Below are positions 18,401 to 26,119 of a stretch of 64,000 nt of DNA, in pieces; position 1 is the first letter of the stretch; each line of letters starts with the position of its first letter. A program made the position numbers and the translations under genes. The notes beneath the pieces were generated by a model that worked only from the letters and a program-made list of their open reading frames with translations, was not told where the DNA came from and did no database searches. This DNA is from Paenibacillus sp. FSL H8-0332 (GTDB taxonomy: Bacteria; Bacillota; Bacilli; Paenibacillales; Paenibacillaceae). Location of the stretch: NCBI RefSeq assembly GCF_037963835.1, contig NZ_CP150145.1:6696001-6760000 (forward strand), in the 5' to 3' direction.

Positions 18401-18572
18401 GTGGATGAAGGACGACTACCGGTCTTCGCATGGCGAAGGCACCGGAATCGGCCTGCGGAACATTAACCGCCGGCTGCTCACACAGTTCGGGCGTCCGCTG
18501 ATCCTTACACGGGGAGCCAGCGGAGGTATAGATGTACTGATAACTATCCCATGGAAGGAGGAGGTCTCCTGA
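15453..18572 (+). CDS. 7TM-DISM hybrid sensor kinase with HisKA-like, receiver and LytS-type kinase domains
   Basis: 1039 residues. N-terminal signal/membrane segment, an extracytoplasmic jelly-roll 7TMR-DISMED2 domain (~40-205), seven membrane segments (~210-400), a HisKA-HATPase pair (~430-655), a receiver (~705-825, phospho-acceptor Asp756 in CIIDVMMPE), and a second LytS-type kinase (His847 in QIKPHFLYN, ATP motifs NAVRHG and GTGIGLRN). The first H-box reads TSTELRTPL, so the usual His is Thr442; N and G boxes of that ATPase (LLDNALKFTDRG, DTGKGI, GGLGLSLAI) are kept. Signals probably leave through His847 to the response regulator gene 2 nt downstream. Confidence 0.93.
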   Translation: MRTFDYSLLAKRVLALLCIGLLTAVVLIPLLGSSSACYSPRSGWADLSSCTFDNSAVYPLRGEWEFYWQERLEPQETLSRTAEAPAYMPVPGAWGRGSEATGFSRYGYATYRLLVQLPPGVPAFALKVSNIRNASEVYVNGERLGGSGTPGESRETSKPRNHPYSLTFHSRDNLAEILIHTSNFTYSNGGIAEPIRIGTPAAIAAIDQRNRTYDTLLVAGFAFIGCYFIGQGLQRKEDKSSLQLAVYCFVIALYMLTHSEKLLFEYLPSLSYEGFSKLQAVSGVVGFYCVSSYTHSLFPALYSRLFKRICFVYALCFCTIVLFTTLPVYSRITGVLLAFSFISVCYTFYVMVKAAWQRETGSNYLLIGVIAAVMFTLSLVSNLFFGTELYAVPPVAGPIFILAEGLFLSARHAHAYETIKQLSRQLERKDRDKDEFLLKTSTELRTPLNAIINVALSMHEGAGGPLSPSQREDMRLILGTGRRLAFLVRDILDYEQIKRQRITLQWGTVDIQGVAAIVIEVFQFLNKKGSIRIKNHIPPGRFLVQADEQRLMQILYTLLDNALKFTDRGSVVIEAAWQEEFLSIAVTDTGKGIPEDQLDFIFRDYEQISEADSLESGGLGLSLAISRKLVELHGGSISVSSLVGRGSTFTFTLPGNVAEAAAAAQTGEQALLRQAYTPPEMLDDLWKYRSADPPQSSGQAVPYAPRILIVDDDYANLKALTNLLALENYSIASRSSGKEALALLAVDRNFDLCIIDVMMPEMSGLELCRIIRQTYTPLDLPILMATAGQQLHFNEAAFRAGANDFIHKPYIWSDLKGRVNTLVQLRRSVSERLSSEIAMLRAQIKPHFLYNAINTIIWMSTRDTEKTQQLLYDLSHFLRGSFDFSNQETAIPFEKELELIEAYLSLEQARFGKRLNAEYRIEVSEFPLPPLIVQPIVENAVRHGLMEKIDGGTVVISTRQAGGDILITVSDNGKGMSDEQLASWMKDDYRSSHGEGTGIGLRNINRRLLTQFGRPLILTRGASGGIDVLITIPWKEEVS

Positions 18573-18574
18573 GT

Positions 18575-19702
18575 ATGAGTATCTCTGTAATGGTAATTGA
18601 TGACGAATGGCCGGCACTGGATCAGATGAAGCGGCTGCTGCTCCAGTGTGAAGGCGTTTCCTCTGTCCTGACGTACGATAACCCGCACGAAGCCCTCGCA
18701 GCCGCTGCCGAGCTGAAGCCGGATGTTCTGTTCTTGGACATCCAGATGCCGGAGCTGTCCGGCCTCACTTTTGCCGAGAAGCTGTTGCCAGTATCTCCGG
18801 ACACAGACATCGTATTCGTAACCGCCTACCGGAATTATGCTGTCGAAGCCTTCGACCTGTCTGCGATGGATTATCTGCTGAAGCCCGTTGATCCTTCGCG
18901 GCTGCTGAAGACCTGGAACAAGCTGCTCAGTAAGCGTCTATCGCCAGCGGCCGCCGGGGCAACCGGAGCAGCCAGAGAAGCAGGGAGGACAACTGCGTTC
19001 CGTCTCCTGGGGGATTATGAGCTAACCAGCCCTCAAGGCTTAGTGAAGTGGAGAACACATAAGGCCCAGGAATTATTTGCGTATCTGTGGATTCACAGGC
19101 AGGGCAGTGTCAGCGTCATTCTGAATGATGTGTTTCCGCAGTGGAATTACGAGAAGGGCAAGCAATATCTGCACACTACGGTCTACCAGATCCGCACCAC
19201 CTTGAAGAAAGCCGCGCTGGAGGACAAGATTGAGCTGACCTTCGGCAGGGAGAACTACAGGCTGGAATCGAGGGGGATTGAGGGGGACATTGAGAAATTC
19301 CAGGAAGCCGCAGCTCTTGCAATGCAGAATAGCCAGCTGGAGGAACTGCAGAAGGCCTGCGCCCTGTACACCGGTGATCTGCTTCAGTCGCTGGACAGCC
19401 TCTGGGTGTATTCTGCCCGTGACAAATACCGGAGGCTATATCTCAAGCTGCTGGAGCAGCTTACCCTAGGATTGGTGCAGGCTGCACGGCCACACGAGGC
19501 CGAAGATTACGCCGTGCGCCTGACAGAGCTGGAGCCGCTGGAGGAGAGCTACGCCCTGCGGTTAATCGCCATCTATTACGAAACCGCCAAACCCCTGCGC
19601 GCCCAGCGCAAATTCACCCAGTTCAGTGAATCCTACATCGCAGAGACCGGCGATGCGTTGCCGGACTGGTTCGTGGACGAATACCGGGGGCTGGGTAGAT
19701 AG
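18575..19702 (+). CDS. Response regulator with BTAD (SARP-like) output domain
   Basis: 375 residues. The receiver (~1-120) has acidic pocket IDDE, phospho-acceptor Asp in VLFLDIQMPE, VTAY and KPVD. A winged-helix-like DNA-binding region (~145-225; FAYLWIHRQGSVSV, YLHTTVYQIRTTLKKAAL) is followed by a bacterial transcriptional activation domain of helical repeats (~245-370). This architecture is typical of the regulators paired with 7TM-DISM kinases in Paenibacillus. ATG 18575 is 2 nt past the kinase stop, with GGAGGAGGTCTCCTGAGT before it, so the two are translationally coupled. Confidence 0.92.
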   Translation: MSISVMVIDDEWPALDQMKRLLLQCEGVSSVLTYDNPHEALAAAAELKPDVLFLDIQMPELSGLTFAEKLLPVSPDTDIVFVTAYRNYAVEAFDLSAMDYLLKPVDPSRLLKTWNKLLSKRLSPAAAGATGAAREAGRTTAFRLLGDYELTSPQGLVKWRTHKAQELFAYLWIHRQGSVSVILNDVFPQWNYEKGKQYLHTTVYQIRTTLKKAALEDKIELTFGRENYRLESRGIEGDIEKFQEAAALAMQNSQLEELQKACALYTGDLLQSLDSLWVYSARDKYRRLYLKLLEQLTLGLVQAARPHEAEDYAVRLTELEPLEESYALRLIAIYYETAKPLRAQRKFTQFSESYIAETGDALPDWFVDEYRGLGR

Positions 19703-19786
19703 GGGCTGGGGAATTTTCAGGGGCAAATTGGATTGTGTTATACTATCATAAAATAAATCCCAATATTCAAGTGAGGTGCTATCCTA

Positions 19787-19984
19787 ATGCTGCCCCAAAG
19801 AGAAGAATTACAACGGTTACTAAAAAAGGCAAACCAGCATGCAGTCGCAGAAGCTAAGAAAGCAGGAGCTTCCATCTATTATATAAAAAACGGGAAACGA
19901 ATTCGTGAAGATGCCACTGGGCAAAAATTCGAAATTACTTATGATGTAGCCGGTAACCGGACTGAGCTTGTTAGTCATGAGTGA
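19787..19984 (+). CDS. Small protein upstream of a zeta-type kinase, putative antitoxin
   Basis: 65 residues, basic and helical at the N-terminus (LQRLLKKANQHAVAEAKKAG), then a short strand region (SIYYIKNGKRIREDATG). ATG 19787 follows GAGGTGCTATCCTA; an extended -10 (TGTTATACT, TATACT at 19739-19744) lies upstream. Its stop overlaps the zeta-like gene by 8 nt. Gene order and size fit an antitoxin, but it is not related to the classical Epsilon or PezA proteins as far as I can see, so the role is inferred from context. Confidence 0.7.
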   Translation: MLPQREELQRLLKKANQHAVAEAKKAGASIYYIKNGKRIREDATGQKFEITYDVAGNRTELVSHE

Positions 19985-20552
19985 ATCTAAATCTGTAATG
20001 ACGGTTTTTGCCGGAACTAATGGAGCTGGGAAAAGCACAATTAGTTTCCAGTTGAGGGGCTATGTTGGAACCATTATTGATCCTGACCAGATTGCTAAGA
20101 GGATTAATCCGGAAAATCCCAGAAGTGCAGATCTGTCTGCTGGACGAGAGGCTGTAAAGCAAATAAGGGAACTAATCAGTCGTAAAGAAAACTTCGCTAT
20201 AGAAACTACTCTATCGGGAAGTTTTGTCTTACGTCACATGAAGACAGCTAAGCAACAAGGTTATAAAGTCGTCATGTATTATATTGGATTACAAGATGTG
20301 CAAATGCATATAGATCGGGTAGCTTCAAGAGTGGAGCAAGGAGGGCATTGGATTGCCGAAAAAGATATCCGCTGGAGATACGGTGAATCCTTGAGCAACC
20401 TGAAACCTGCATTAGAGATCTCAGATGAAGTCACCATTATCGACAACACCAGTGAACCTGAGGTGGTGATGGAAATCCAGAACTCACAAATCGGCTTTTG
20501 CAGAGATGAAATTCCTGCATGGGCTAGAGGAGCTTTAGAATTTTATATATAA
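19977..20552 (+). CDS. Zeta-toxin-like P-loop kinase
   Basis: 191 residues. Walker A is AGTNGAGKST; DPDQIAKRINP gives the substrate-side Asp; AIETTLSG matches the ETT motif of zeta kinases; and RVEQGGHWIAEKDIRWRYGESLSNL carries the R-x4-GGH...R signature of the chromosomal COG4185 branch. Zeta and PezT kinases phosphorylate UDP-N-acetylglucosamine and block wall synthesis; for this chromosomal branch the target is not established. ATG 19977 overlaps the upstream 65-aa gene (ATGAGTGA). Base composition is lower in GC than the flanks, suggesting transfer. Confidence 0.83.
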   Translation: MSESKSVMTVFAGTNGAGKSTISFQLRGYVGTIIDPDQIAKRINPENPRSADLSAGREAVKQIRELISRKENFAIETTLSGSFVLRHMKTAKQQGYKVVMYYIGLQDVQMHIDRVASRVEQGGHWIAEKDIRWRYGESLSNLKPALEISDEVTIIDNTSEPEVVMEIQNSQIGFCRDEIPAWARGALEFYI

Positions 20553-20591
20553 TCCCGGCATTTTTTCGATATTTTACGCCATGGTTCGACG

Positions 20592-20611
20592 TTTATCAGT
20601 ATTTTATCAGT
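20592..20611. repeat. Direct repeat TTTATCAGT x2
   Basis: TTTATCAGT at 20592-20600 and again at 20603-20611, 11 nt apart (about one helical turn), in the leader of the cohesin-like gene. Possible protein-binding site. Confidence 0.4.
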
Positions 20612-20690
20612 GACAATTGTTACCATTGTTCATATACAAGATCATTCATGCATAGGGATGCATCATTATGATGGCAATGGGGGATGTAAC

Positions 20691-21365
20691 ATGAATAAAA
20701 GGAATAGATTCAAGCGGGCAATCAGAGGGATGAAGGTACTGCCGCTTATGATGTCCATGATTCGTGAGGCTGCAGCGGATAACACCGCACCTGCGATGTC
20801 TGTTGAGGTTACCACTGACAAAGAAACCTATAATCCGGGGGAAGAAGTTACCGTGCTGGTGCATTTAAAAGACTTCGCGCCAAATGACCACGGCTACAGC
20901 TATCTTAATTTCATCATTCAATATGACAGCCAGGTATTCGATAACCTTGAATATACACAGCACTCGGTCTATGCGGAAGGAAATTATACGGCTGGGAGCG
21001 AGGTCGATAACCTGTTCCAGTTCAATTTCCAGAGCCCTGTGGATGGCAGTATCTATCTCGGAAAAAACACAAGTATGCGCGGCATTGATATTCAGGTTGA
21101 AGCGAGCAGCGGACAGCAGACGATTCCGGCGGTAGATCAGACTCTGGTTACGTTCAAGCTGCGGGTCAAGGAACTTACGCTTGCCTACTCCTCAACGATC
21201 AGCCTGGCCAATGAATTCACCAGAATCCGCACCTCCGAAGCCGCGAACAGCTTCTATCTCTACTCGCCCGATGTCACTGCAAACTCCCCGGCAAGGCTTG
21301 AAATTACCCAATCCCCGTCCGTCTCCGTCTTCTCTTCAGGGTCCAACACGAACCAGTTACTCTAA
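20691..21365 (+). CDS. Cohesin-like domain protein, possibly truncated
   Basis: 224 residues. After a poor, short hydrophobic leader (VLPLMMSMI) comes a ~150-residue beta-sandwich of cohesin/Big-like type: VTTDKETYNPGEEVTVLVHLKDF, then YLNFIIQYDSQVF and TLVTFKLRVKE are diagnostic of the cohesin fold in non-cellulosomal secreted proteins. There is no membrane anchor, dockerin or wall motif, and the protein stops soon after the domain in a Ser/Asn-rich tail, directly before a 15-nt piece of the hairpin repeat. It may be the remnant of a longer surface protein. ATG 20691 lies in GGGGATGTAAC context; upstream in-frame extension lacks a ribosome site. Confidence 0.6.
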   Translation: MNKRNRFKRAIRGMKVLPLMMSMIREAAADNTAPAMSVEVTTDKETYNPGEEVTVLVHLKDFAPNDHGYSYLNFIIQYDSQVFDNLEYTQHSVYAEGNYTAGSEVDNLFQFNFQSPVDGSIYLGKNTSMRGIDIQVEASSGQQTIPAVDQTLVTFKLRVKELTLAYSSTISLANEFTRIRTSEAANSFYLYSPDVTANSPARLEITQSPSVSVFSSGSNTNQLL

Positions 21366-21366
21366 T

Positions 21367-21381
21367 TGGAAACGGCTTTGC
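21367..21381 (+). repeat. Fragment of the hairpin repeat
   Basis: TGGAAACGGCTTTGC is identical over 15 nt to the left arm of the element at 34695-34735. The rest of the element is missing here. Confidence 0.55.
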
Positions 21382-21399
21382 TGCTTCCACGCATTCCGC

Positions 21400-21642
21400 T
21401 TACAGAAGGGACTCTTGGGCGGAAGCAGCCTGCCTGCTTCCGCCCACAAGCAGCGTCGTCACATGCTTGCGCGCGTCCGCTGTGAGCAGCAGCAGCTCCA
21501 CCGGCCCGCCGGCCGGCTCACTGCGGATGAAGGTAACCTTAGCACCATCCAGGTCCTCATAGATCCCGACAACCGTGTAGCCCAGCCCGATTAGATTATC
21601 GATTTCCTGCCGTTCCCGGTCGAACTCTGCAAATGCTGACAT
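21400..21642 (-). CDS. 80-residue protein coupled to dihydropyrimidinase, unknown function
   Basis: Small soluble protein: an acidic helical start (SAFAEFDRERQEIDNLIGLGY), a beta hairpin (YTVVGIYEDLDGAKVTFI) and a Gly/Pro turn. ATG 21642 is one base past the stop of the hydantoinase gene, with GGAGGGGTCTGAG as ribosome site, so it is made with that enzyme. No family recognised. It may be an accessory or regulatory subunit of the pyrimidine pathway. A perfect 11-bp inverted repeat (21417-21427 with 21435-21445) lies in its 3' end and might help end the transcript. Confidence 0.72.
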   Translation of the reverse strand: MSAFAEFDRERQEIDNLIGLGYTVVGIYEDLDGAKVTFIRSEPAGGPVELLLLTADARKHVTTLLVGGSRQAASAQESLL

Positions 21643-21643
21643 C

Positions 21644-23071
21644 TCAGACCCCTCCTCCGCTGATTTCTGTCTGGGCCGGGCGGGGAGCTTCGGCCCCGAA
21701 GCGCTTGCGGTGCAGGTATTTACCCTGGCCTGCGGCACCGACAAATGCCTTGTCCCGGATCACGAACTCTCCCCGGCTCAGCACAGAGACCGGCTCTCCC
21801 TTGACCTCCAGCCCCTCGAACGCATTATAGTCCACATTCATATGATGGGTCTCTGCCGACAGTGTCCGTTCCACTGCCGGGTCGAAGATCACAATATCGG
21901 CATCGCTGCCAACTGCAATCGTTCCCTTACGAGGGAACAGGCCGAACAGCTTGGCGCTTGAGGTGGCGATGATATCCACGAATTTGTTCAGCGTGATCCG
22001 GCCCTTTTGCACCCCTTCGGAGTAGAGGATACTGAACCGGTCCTCGATGGTCGGGCCACCGTTCGGGATCTTCGAGAAATCACCCCGCCCCAGCTCCTTC
22101 TGCCCCTTGAAGTTGAATGAGCACTGGTCAGAGCCAATGGTCTGCAGCGTCCCGCTCCAGAGGGCATCCCAGAGCACATCCTGGTTCCACTGTTCGCGCA
22201 GCGGAGGGGACCAGACATACTTAGCGCCTTCGAAGTCCGGCTTCGCCAGCGCCGACTGATCCAGCACCAGATACTGCGGGCAGGTCTCACCGTAGACGCG
22301 CAGCCCTTTCTTGCGGGCCTCTGCAATCTTCCAGGCCGCCTCGGCGCAGGTGACATGCACCACATAGAGCTGTGAATCCGTCAGTCCGGTCAAATAAGCC
22401 GCCCGGCCAGTCGCCTCACCCTCCAGTTCAGGGGGACGGGTCAGCGCATGATAGAGCGGATCGGTATTTCCTGCGGCCAGCGCCTGGTCCACCAGATATT
22501 CGATAACATCGCCGTTCTCGGCATGCACCATTACCAGCGCCCCTTCGCGCTTCGCCGCCTGAAGCGTCTTATACAGAACCCCGTCGTCAGCCTGGAACGT
22601 GTTTTTGTAGGCCATGAACACCTTCAGCGAGGTGATGCCCTCCTGCTCGATAATCTGCGGCAGCTCGCTGAGCACCTTGTCATTCAGCTCTGACACCATC
22701 AGGTGGAAGCTGTAGTCGATGACCGCTTTATCCTGCGATTTGTGATGCCAGATATCTACGGCCTGCTGGAGCGGCTGCCCCTTCGTGGTCAGGCAGAAAT
22801 CGATCACCGTGGTGGTTCCGCCATATGCGGCGGCAATCGTGCCGGTCTCGAAGTCATCGGCGGTAACCGTACCGCCGAAGGGCATATCCAGATGGGTATG
22901 GGGATCAATCCCTCCCGGAAAGACATAACAGCCGGAAGCATCAATGATCTCCGCTCCCGGCGCTTCCAGATTCAGGCCGATTCCGCTGATGATTCCATCC
23001 TCAATCAGGATATCCCCCGTATACGTATCTGCCGCTGTAACGATAATTCCGTGCTTGATGATCTTCTTCAT
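21644..23071 (-). CDS. hydA: Dihydropyrimidinase / D-hydantoinase
   Basis: 475 residues, amidohydrolase superfamily. It hydrolyses 5,6-dihydropyrimidines to N-carbamoyl-beta-amino acids. Metal ligands are visible: HTH in GGIDPHTHLDMPF, the carboxylated Lys in SLKVFMAYK, His in VMVHAENGD and VVHVTCAEA, and Asp in IGSDQCSF. Length is normal for the family. ATG 23071 follows GGAGGTGGGTTAAG and lies one base past the stop of preA. It takes the dihydrouracil made by PreA/PreT. Confidence 0.95.
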   Translation of the reverse strand: MKKIIKHGIIVTAADTYTGDILIEDGIISGIGLNLEAPGAEIIDASGCYVFPGGIDPHTHLDMPFGGTVTADDFETGTIAAAYGGTTTVIDFCLTTKGQPLQQAVDIWHHKSQDKAVIDYSFHLMVSELNDKVLSELPQIIEQEGITSLKVFMAYKNTFQADDGVLYKTLQAAKREGALVMVHAENGDVIEYLVDQALAAGNTDPLYHALTRPPELEGEATGRAAYLTGLTDSQLYVVHVTCAEAAWKIAEARKKGLRVYGETCPQYLVLDQSALAKPDFEGAKYVWSPPLREQWNQDVLWDALWSGTLQTIGSDQCSFNFKGQKELGRGDFSKIPNGGPTIEDRFSILYSEGVQKGRITLNKFVDIIATSSAKLFGLFPRKGTIAVGSDADIVIFDPAVERTLSAETHHMNVDYNAFEGLEVKGEPVSVLSRGEFVIRDKAFVGAAGQGKYLHRKRFGAEAPRPAQTEISGGGV

Positions 23072-23072
23072 C

Positions 23073-24362
23073 TTAACCCACCTCCGCTTCCGAATACGCA
23101 CCGTTGACCCCGCTGATGATCCGGCTGCGCTGATTCCAGCTCATCGGGGCCGCCCCGCTCTCAAGGGTAATCATATCAATGGCTCCGTCTGCCGGGCAGA
23201 CAATCGAACACAGATTGCAGCCTACACAATCTTCCTCACGCACTTGCAGAATCGCCTTACCCTCCGCATTCGTCAGCATATCGATGCATTGATGAGAGGC
23301 GTCTTCACAGGCAATATGGCATTTATTGCAGTTGATACAGTTCTCCTCGTTGATCCGCGCAACGACTTGATAGTTAAGGTCAAGATCGCCCCAGTTGGAA
23401 TACTTAGGCACTGACTTGCCAATCAGCTCGGTTACCGAAGCCAGTCCCTTCTCGTCCAGGTAATGGTTCAGACCGTCGATCATCTCCTCCACAATCCTGA
23501 AACCATGATGCATAACCGCTGTGCAGACCTGAATTCCTGTCGAGCCCATCAGCATGAATTCGACGACATCCTGCCAGGTGGAGATGCCGCCGATGCCGGA
23601 GATCGGCACGCCGACTTCGCGGTCCCTGGCACATTCCGCCACCATGCTAAGGGCAATCGGCTTGACAGCCGGGCCGCAATAACCGCCGTGCGCTCCCTGG
23701 CCGCCGACATTCGGAATCGTATTCCAGCTGTGGATGTCCACCCCGGCCAGACTGTTGATGGTATTGATCAGGCTGATTGCATCCGCCCCGCCCTTGACGG
23801 CATGCCGGGCCACAACGGTAATGTCGGTGATATTCGGCGTCAGCTTCACAATGACCGGGGTGGTTGCCACCTCCTTGACCCAGGCGGTCTGCGCCTGCAC
23901 CAGATCAGGCTGCTGGCCCGAAGCTGCGCCCATGCCGCGTTCAGCCATGCCGTGCGGACAGCCGAAGTTCAGCTCCAGACCGTCTACGCCGATGGCCTCC
24001 ACGCGCTTCACAATCTCATGCCACTTCTCCCGCTTCGGCTCCACCATCAGGGAAGCAATGATCGTATGGTCCGGGAATCTCCGCTTCGTCTCATAGATTT
24101 CCTTCAGGTTGACCTCCAGCGGACGGTCGGTAATCAGCTCAATGTTGTTGAAACCCGCTACACGCTGTCCGCCAAAATGAACAGCGGCGAACCGGGCCGA
24201 GGTATTGATGACCGGCTCTCCGAGCGTCTTCCACACCGCGCCTCCCCAGCCTGCCTCGAACGCACGCTGCACCTGATAGCCTGTATTGGTAGGCGGCGCA
24301 GAGGCCAGCCAGAACGGATTCGGTGACTTGATGCCTGCAAAATCAATACTGAGATCTGCCAT
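23073..24362 (-). CDS. preA: NAD-dependent dihydropyrimidine dehydrogenase subunit PreA
   Basis: 429 residues. FMN-binding TIM barrel of the dihydroorotate-dehydrogenase type (SPNPFWLASAPPTNTG, LNFGCPHGM with the catalytic-loop Cys) followed by two C-terminal 4Fe-4S clusters (CINCNKCHIAC and CVGCNLCSIVC). Together with PreT it reduces uracil or thymine. Two nearby Met codons are possible; 24362 has the better spacing from GGGGGAGGG. It lies 32 nt downstream of preT. Confidence 0.95.
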   Translation of the reverse strand: MADLSIDFAGIKSPNPFWLASAPPTNTGYQVQRAFEAGWGGAVWKTLGEPVINTSARFAAVHFGGQRVAGFNNIELITDRPLEVNLKEIYETKRRFPDHTIIASLMVEPKREKWHEIVKRVEAIGVDGLELNFGCPHGMAERGMGAASGQQPDLVQAQTAWVKEVATTPVIVKLTPNITDITVVARHAVKGGADAISLINTINSLAGVDIHSWNTIPNVGGQGAHGGYCGPAVKPIALSMVAECARDREVGVPISGIGGISTWQDVVEFMLMGSTGIQVCTAVMHHGFRIVEEMIDGLNHYLDEKGLASVTELIGKSVPKYSNWGDLDLNYQVVARINEENCINCNKCHIACEDASHQCIDMLTNAEGKAILQVREEDCVGCNLCSIVCPADGAIDMITLESGAAPMSWNQRSRIISGVNGAYSEAEVG

Positions 24363-24394
24363 TGCCATTCCCTCCCCCTTCTATGAAATCCGCG

Positions 24395-25786
24395 TTATAC
24401 GGCAGAGCCGACTACGCTGTCCTGACGGCCTGACCACTGCTTCACAATCGCATAGGCAGCCTCCTTGCCCTGCTGCGCGGCAGAGACCACCATGGCCTCC
24501 CCCGTCCCTGCGCCAAAAACAATATCGCCGGCAGCATAAATCTGCGGATCAGAAGTGCGTCCGGTAGCGGGATCAATCTCCACTACACCCCGCGTATGCT
24601 TAAGCCCCAGCGCCTCAATAAGGTCAATCCGCCGCTTCTGGCCGATAGCCACCACTACGGCATCCACCGGGAGCAGGAATTCCGAGCCCGCCACCGGCAC
24701 GGGAGACAGGCGTCCATCCGGCCCGGCCTCACCGGTCAGCTCCATCCGCACACATTCCAGTGCCGCGACATTCCCCTGCTCATCCCCGACAATCCGCTTC
24801 GGCAGGGTCAGCCAGTTGAATTCCACACCTTCCTGCTTAGCGAATTCATATTCAAAATCATAAGCCGTCATCTCCCCGCGCGTCCGTCGGTAGATCATCT
24901 TCACGTTCGCCGCGCCAAGCCGCACCGAGCAGGTGGCCGCATCAATCGCCGTATTGCCCGCACCAATGACAGCCACACGCTGTCCCATCAGCTCCAGAGC
25001 AGGAATCCCGGTCTTGGTGGTCTCCACCAGCTCGATCGCATCATAGACACCGGACAGCTTCTCGCCTTCAATCCCCAGCGGAGGGACGTAGCCCATCCCG
25101 GCCGCCAGCACAATCGCATCATATCCGGCCTTAAGCTCTTCTATGGAGATATCCACGCCCACCTTCATTCCCGTGCGGATCTCTACGCCCAGCTTCTCCA
25201 CCTGCTCCACTTCCCAGAGCGAGATGTCCTGCGGCAGCCGGAAGGAGACAATCCCATGGGTATCCAGGCCTCCGGCCAGCGGCTTCGCCTCATAGATCAC
25301 CACCTGGAAGCCTTCGCGCGCCAGCTCTCTGGCCGCAGACAGACCTGCCGGTCCGCCGCCGATCACCGCTACCTTCTTGCCGTTAGGCTCACCTGCCCGG
25401 AAGAGCTGGAGCCCGCTGCGGATCGCCCAATCCGTGGCATAACGCTGCAGCAGGCCAATCTCAATCGGTGCGGAAGCGCCGTTCAGCACACAGGCCCCCT
25501 CGCACAGCTCCTCCGTAGGACATACCCTTGCGCAGCTTGCGCCGACTGGATTAGCCTCCATGATGGTCTGCGCCGCCCCTCTGAGATTGTCGGTAGCGAT
25601 TCTTTTGATGAAGGATGGGATATTGATGCTGGTCGGACAGGCCTGGATACACGGCGCATCATAGCAGTACAGACAGCGGTTGGATTCCTCGGTCGCCCCC
25701 TTGCGGGTAAGCCCCGGCTCTGCCTCGGCAAAATTACGCATGAACAGTTCAGGTGTCAATGTGGTTAATGGTGAAGAATGCTCCAT
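24395..25786 (-). CDS. preT: NAD(P)-dependent oxidoreductase PreT (dihydropyrimidine dehydrogenase partner)
   Basis: 463 residues, glutamate-synthase small-chain type. N-terminal Fe-S Cys motifs (CLYCYDAPCIQACPTSINIP and CARVCPTEELCEGAC), FAD motif VIGGGPAGLSAARELA, NAD(P) motif VIGAGNTAIDAA and the FAD C-terminal signature IYAAGDIVFGAG. It passes electrons from NAD(P)H to PreA. ATG 25786 follows GGAGGGGTACCCG. First gene of the leftward operon preT-preA-hydA-80aa, divergent from the pucR-type gene across a region with two palindromes. Confidence 0.93.
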   Translation of the reverse strand: MEHSSPLTTLTPELFMRNFAEAEPGLTRKGATEESNRCLYCYDAPCIQACPTSINIPSFIKRIATDNLRGAAQTIMEANPVGASCARVCPTEELCEGACVLNGASAPIEIGLLQRYATDWAIRSGLQLFRAGEPNGKKVAVIGGGPAGLSAARELAREGFQVVIYEAKPLAGGLDTHGIVSFRLPQDISLWEVEQVEKLGVEIRTGMKVGVDISIEELKAGYDAIVLAAGMGYVPPLGIEGEKLSGVYDAIELVETTKTGIPALELMGQRVAVIGAGNTAIDAATCSVRLGAANVKMIYRRTRGEMTAYDFEYEFAKQEGVEFNWLTLPKRIVGDEQGNVAALECVRMELTGEAGPDGRLSPVPVAGSEFLLPVDAVVVAIGQKRRIDLIEALGLKHTRGVVEIDPATGRTSDPQIYAAGDIVFGAGTGEAMVVSAAQQGKEAAYAIVKQWSGRQDSVVGSAV

Positions 25787-26119
25787 CGGGTACCCCTCCT
25801 TCTGGCCAGAGTAGCTTCCACTCTCAGCTTTGATTTATGTTATATAATATAACATTATTACGATGACCGCCTTAATATTTTGCATACTTGTAAGAATTAT
25901 TGTAGTAAAATAAACTTCAAGCCGATAAAATCGCTAATCACGCTCCAATTTAAGTTAAGTTTCCTGACATATTATATTCAAACTATAGTCAATCCGTTTT
26001 TTCGTTACATTAGACAGATTGTCTAATTTCAAAAGTCTATTTTTTACCTGTGAGAATGGCCTGAGAACGGAGAGGCTGCAAAGCACCGGCTGAGAACTAA
26101 TTGAACGAGGGGGATGCTT
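25787..26119. promoter_or_regulatory. Divergent control region between preT and the PucR-type gene
   Basis: 333 nt, AT-rich. It holds two perfect palindromes: ATGTTATATAATATAACAT at 25838-25856 and ATTAGACAGATTGTCTAAT at 26009-26027. The first overlaps AT-rich -10-like sequence for preT; the second lies about 95 nt before the regulator start. Related half-sites recur at 34487-34633 upstream of the ABC importer. Confidence 0.7.

Noticed and set aside
23463..24326. 287-aa frame on the plus strand
   Set aside because: Antisense to preA, whose Fe-S and FMN motifs are clear; composition is the complement pattern of a GC-rich gene.
24596..25768. 390-aa frame on the plus strand
   Set aside because: Antisense shadow of preT.
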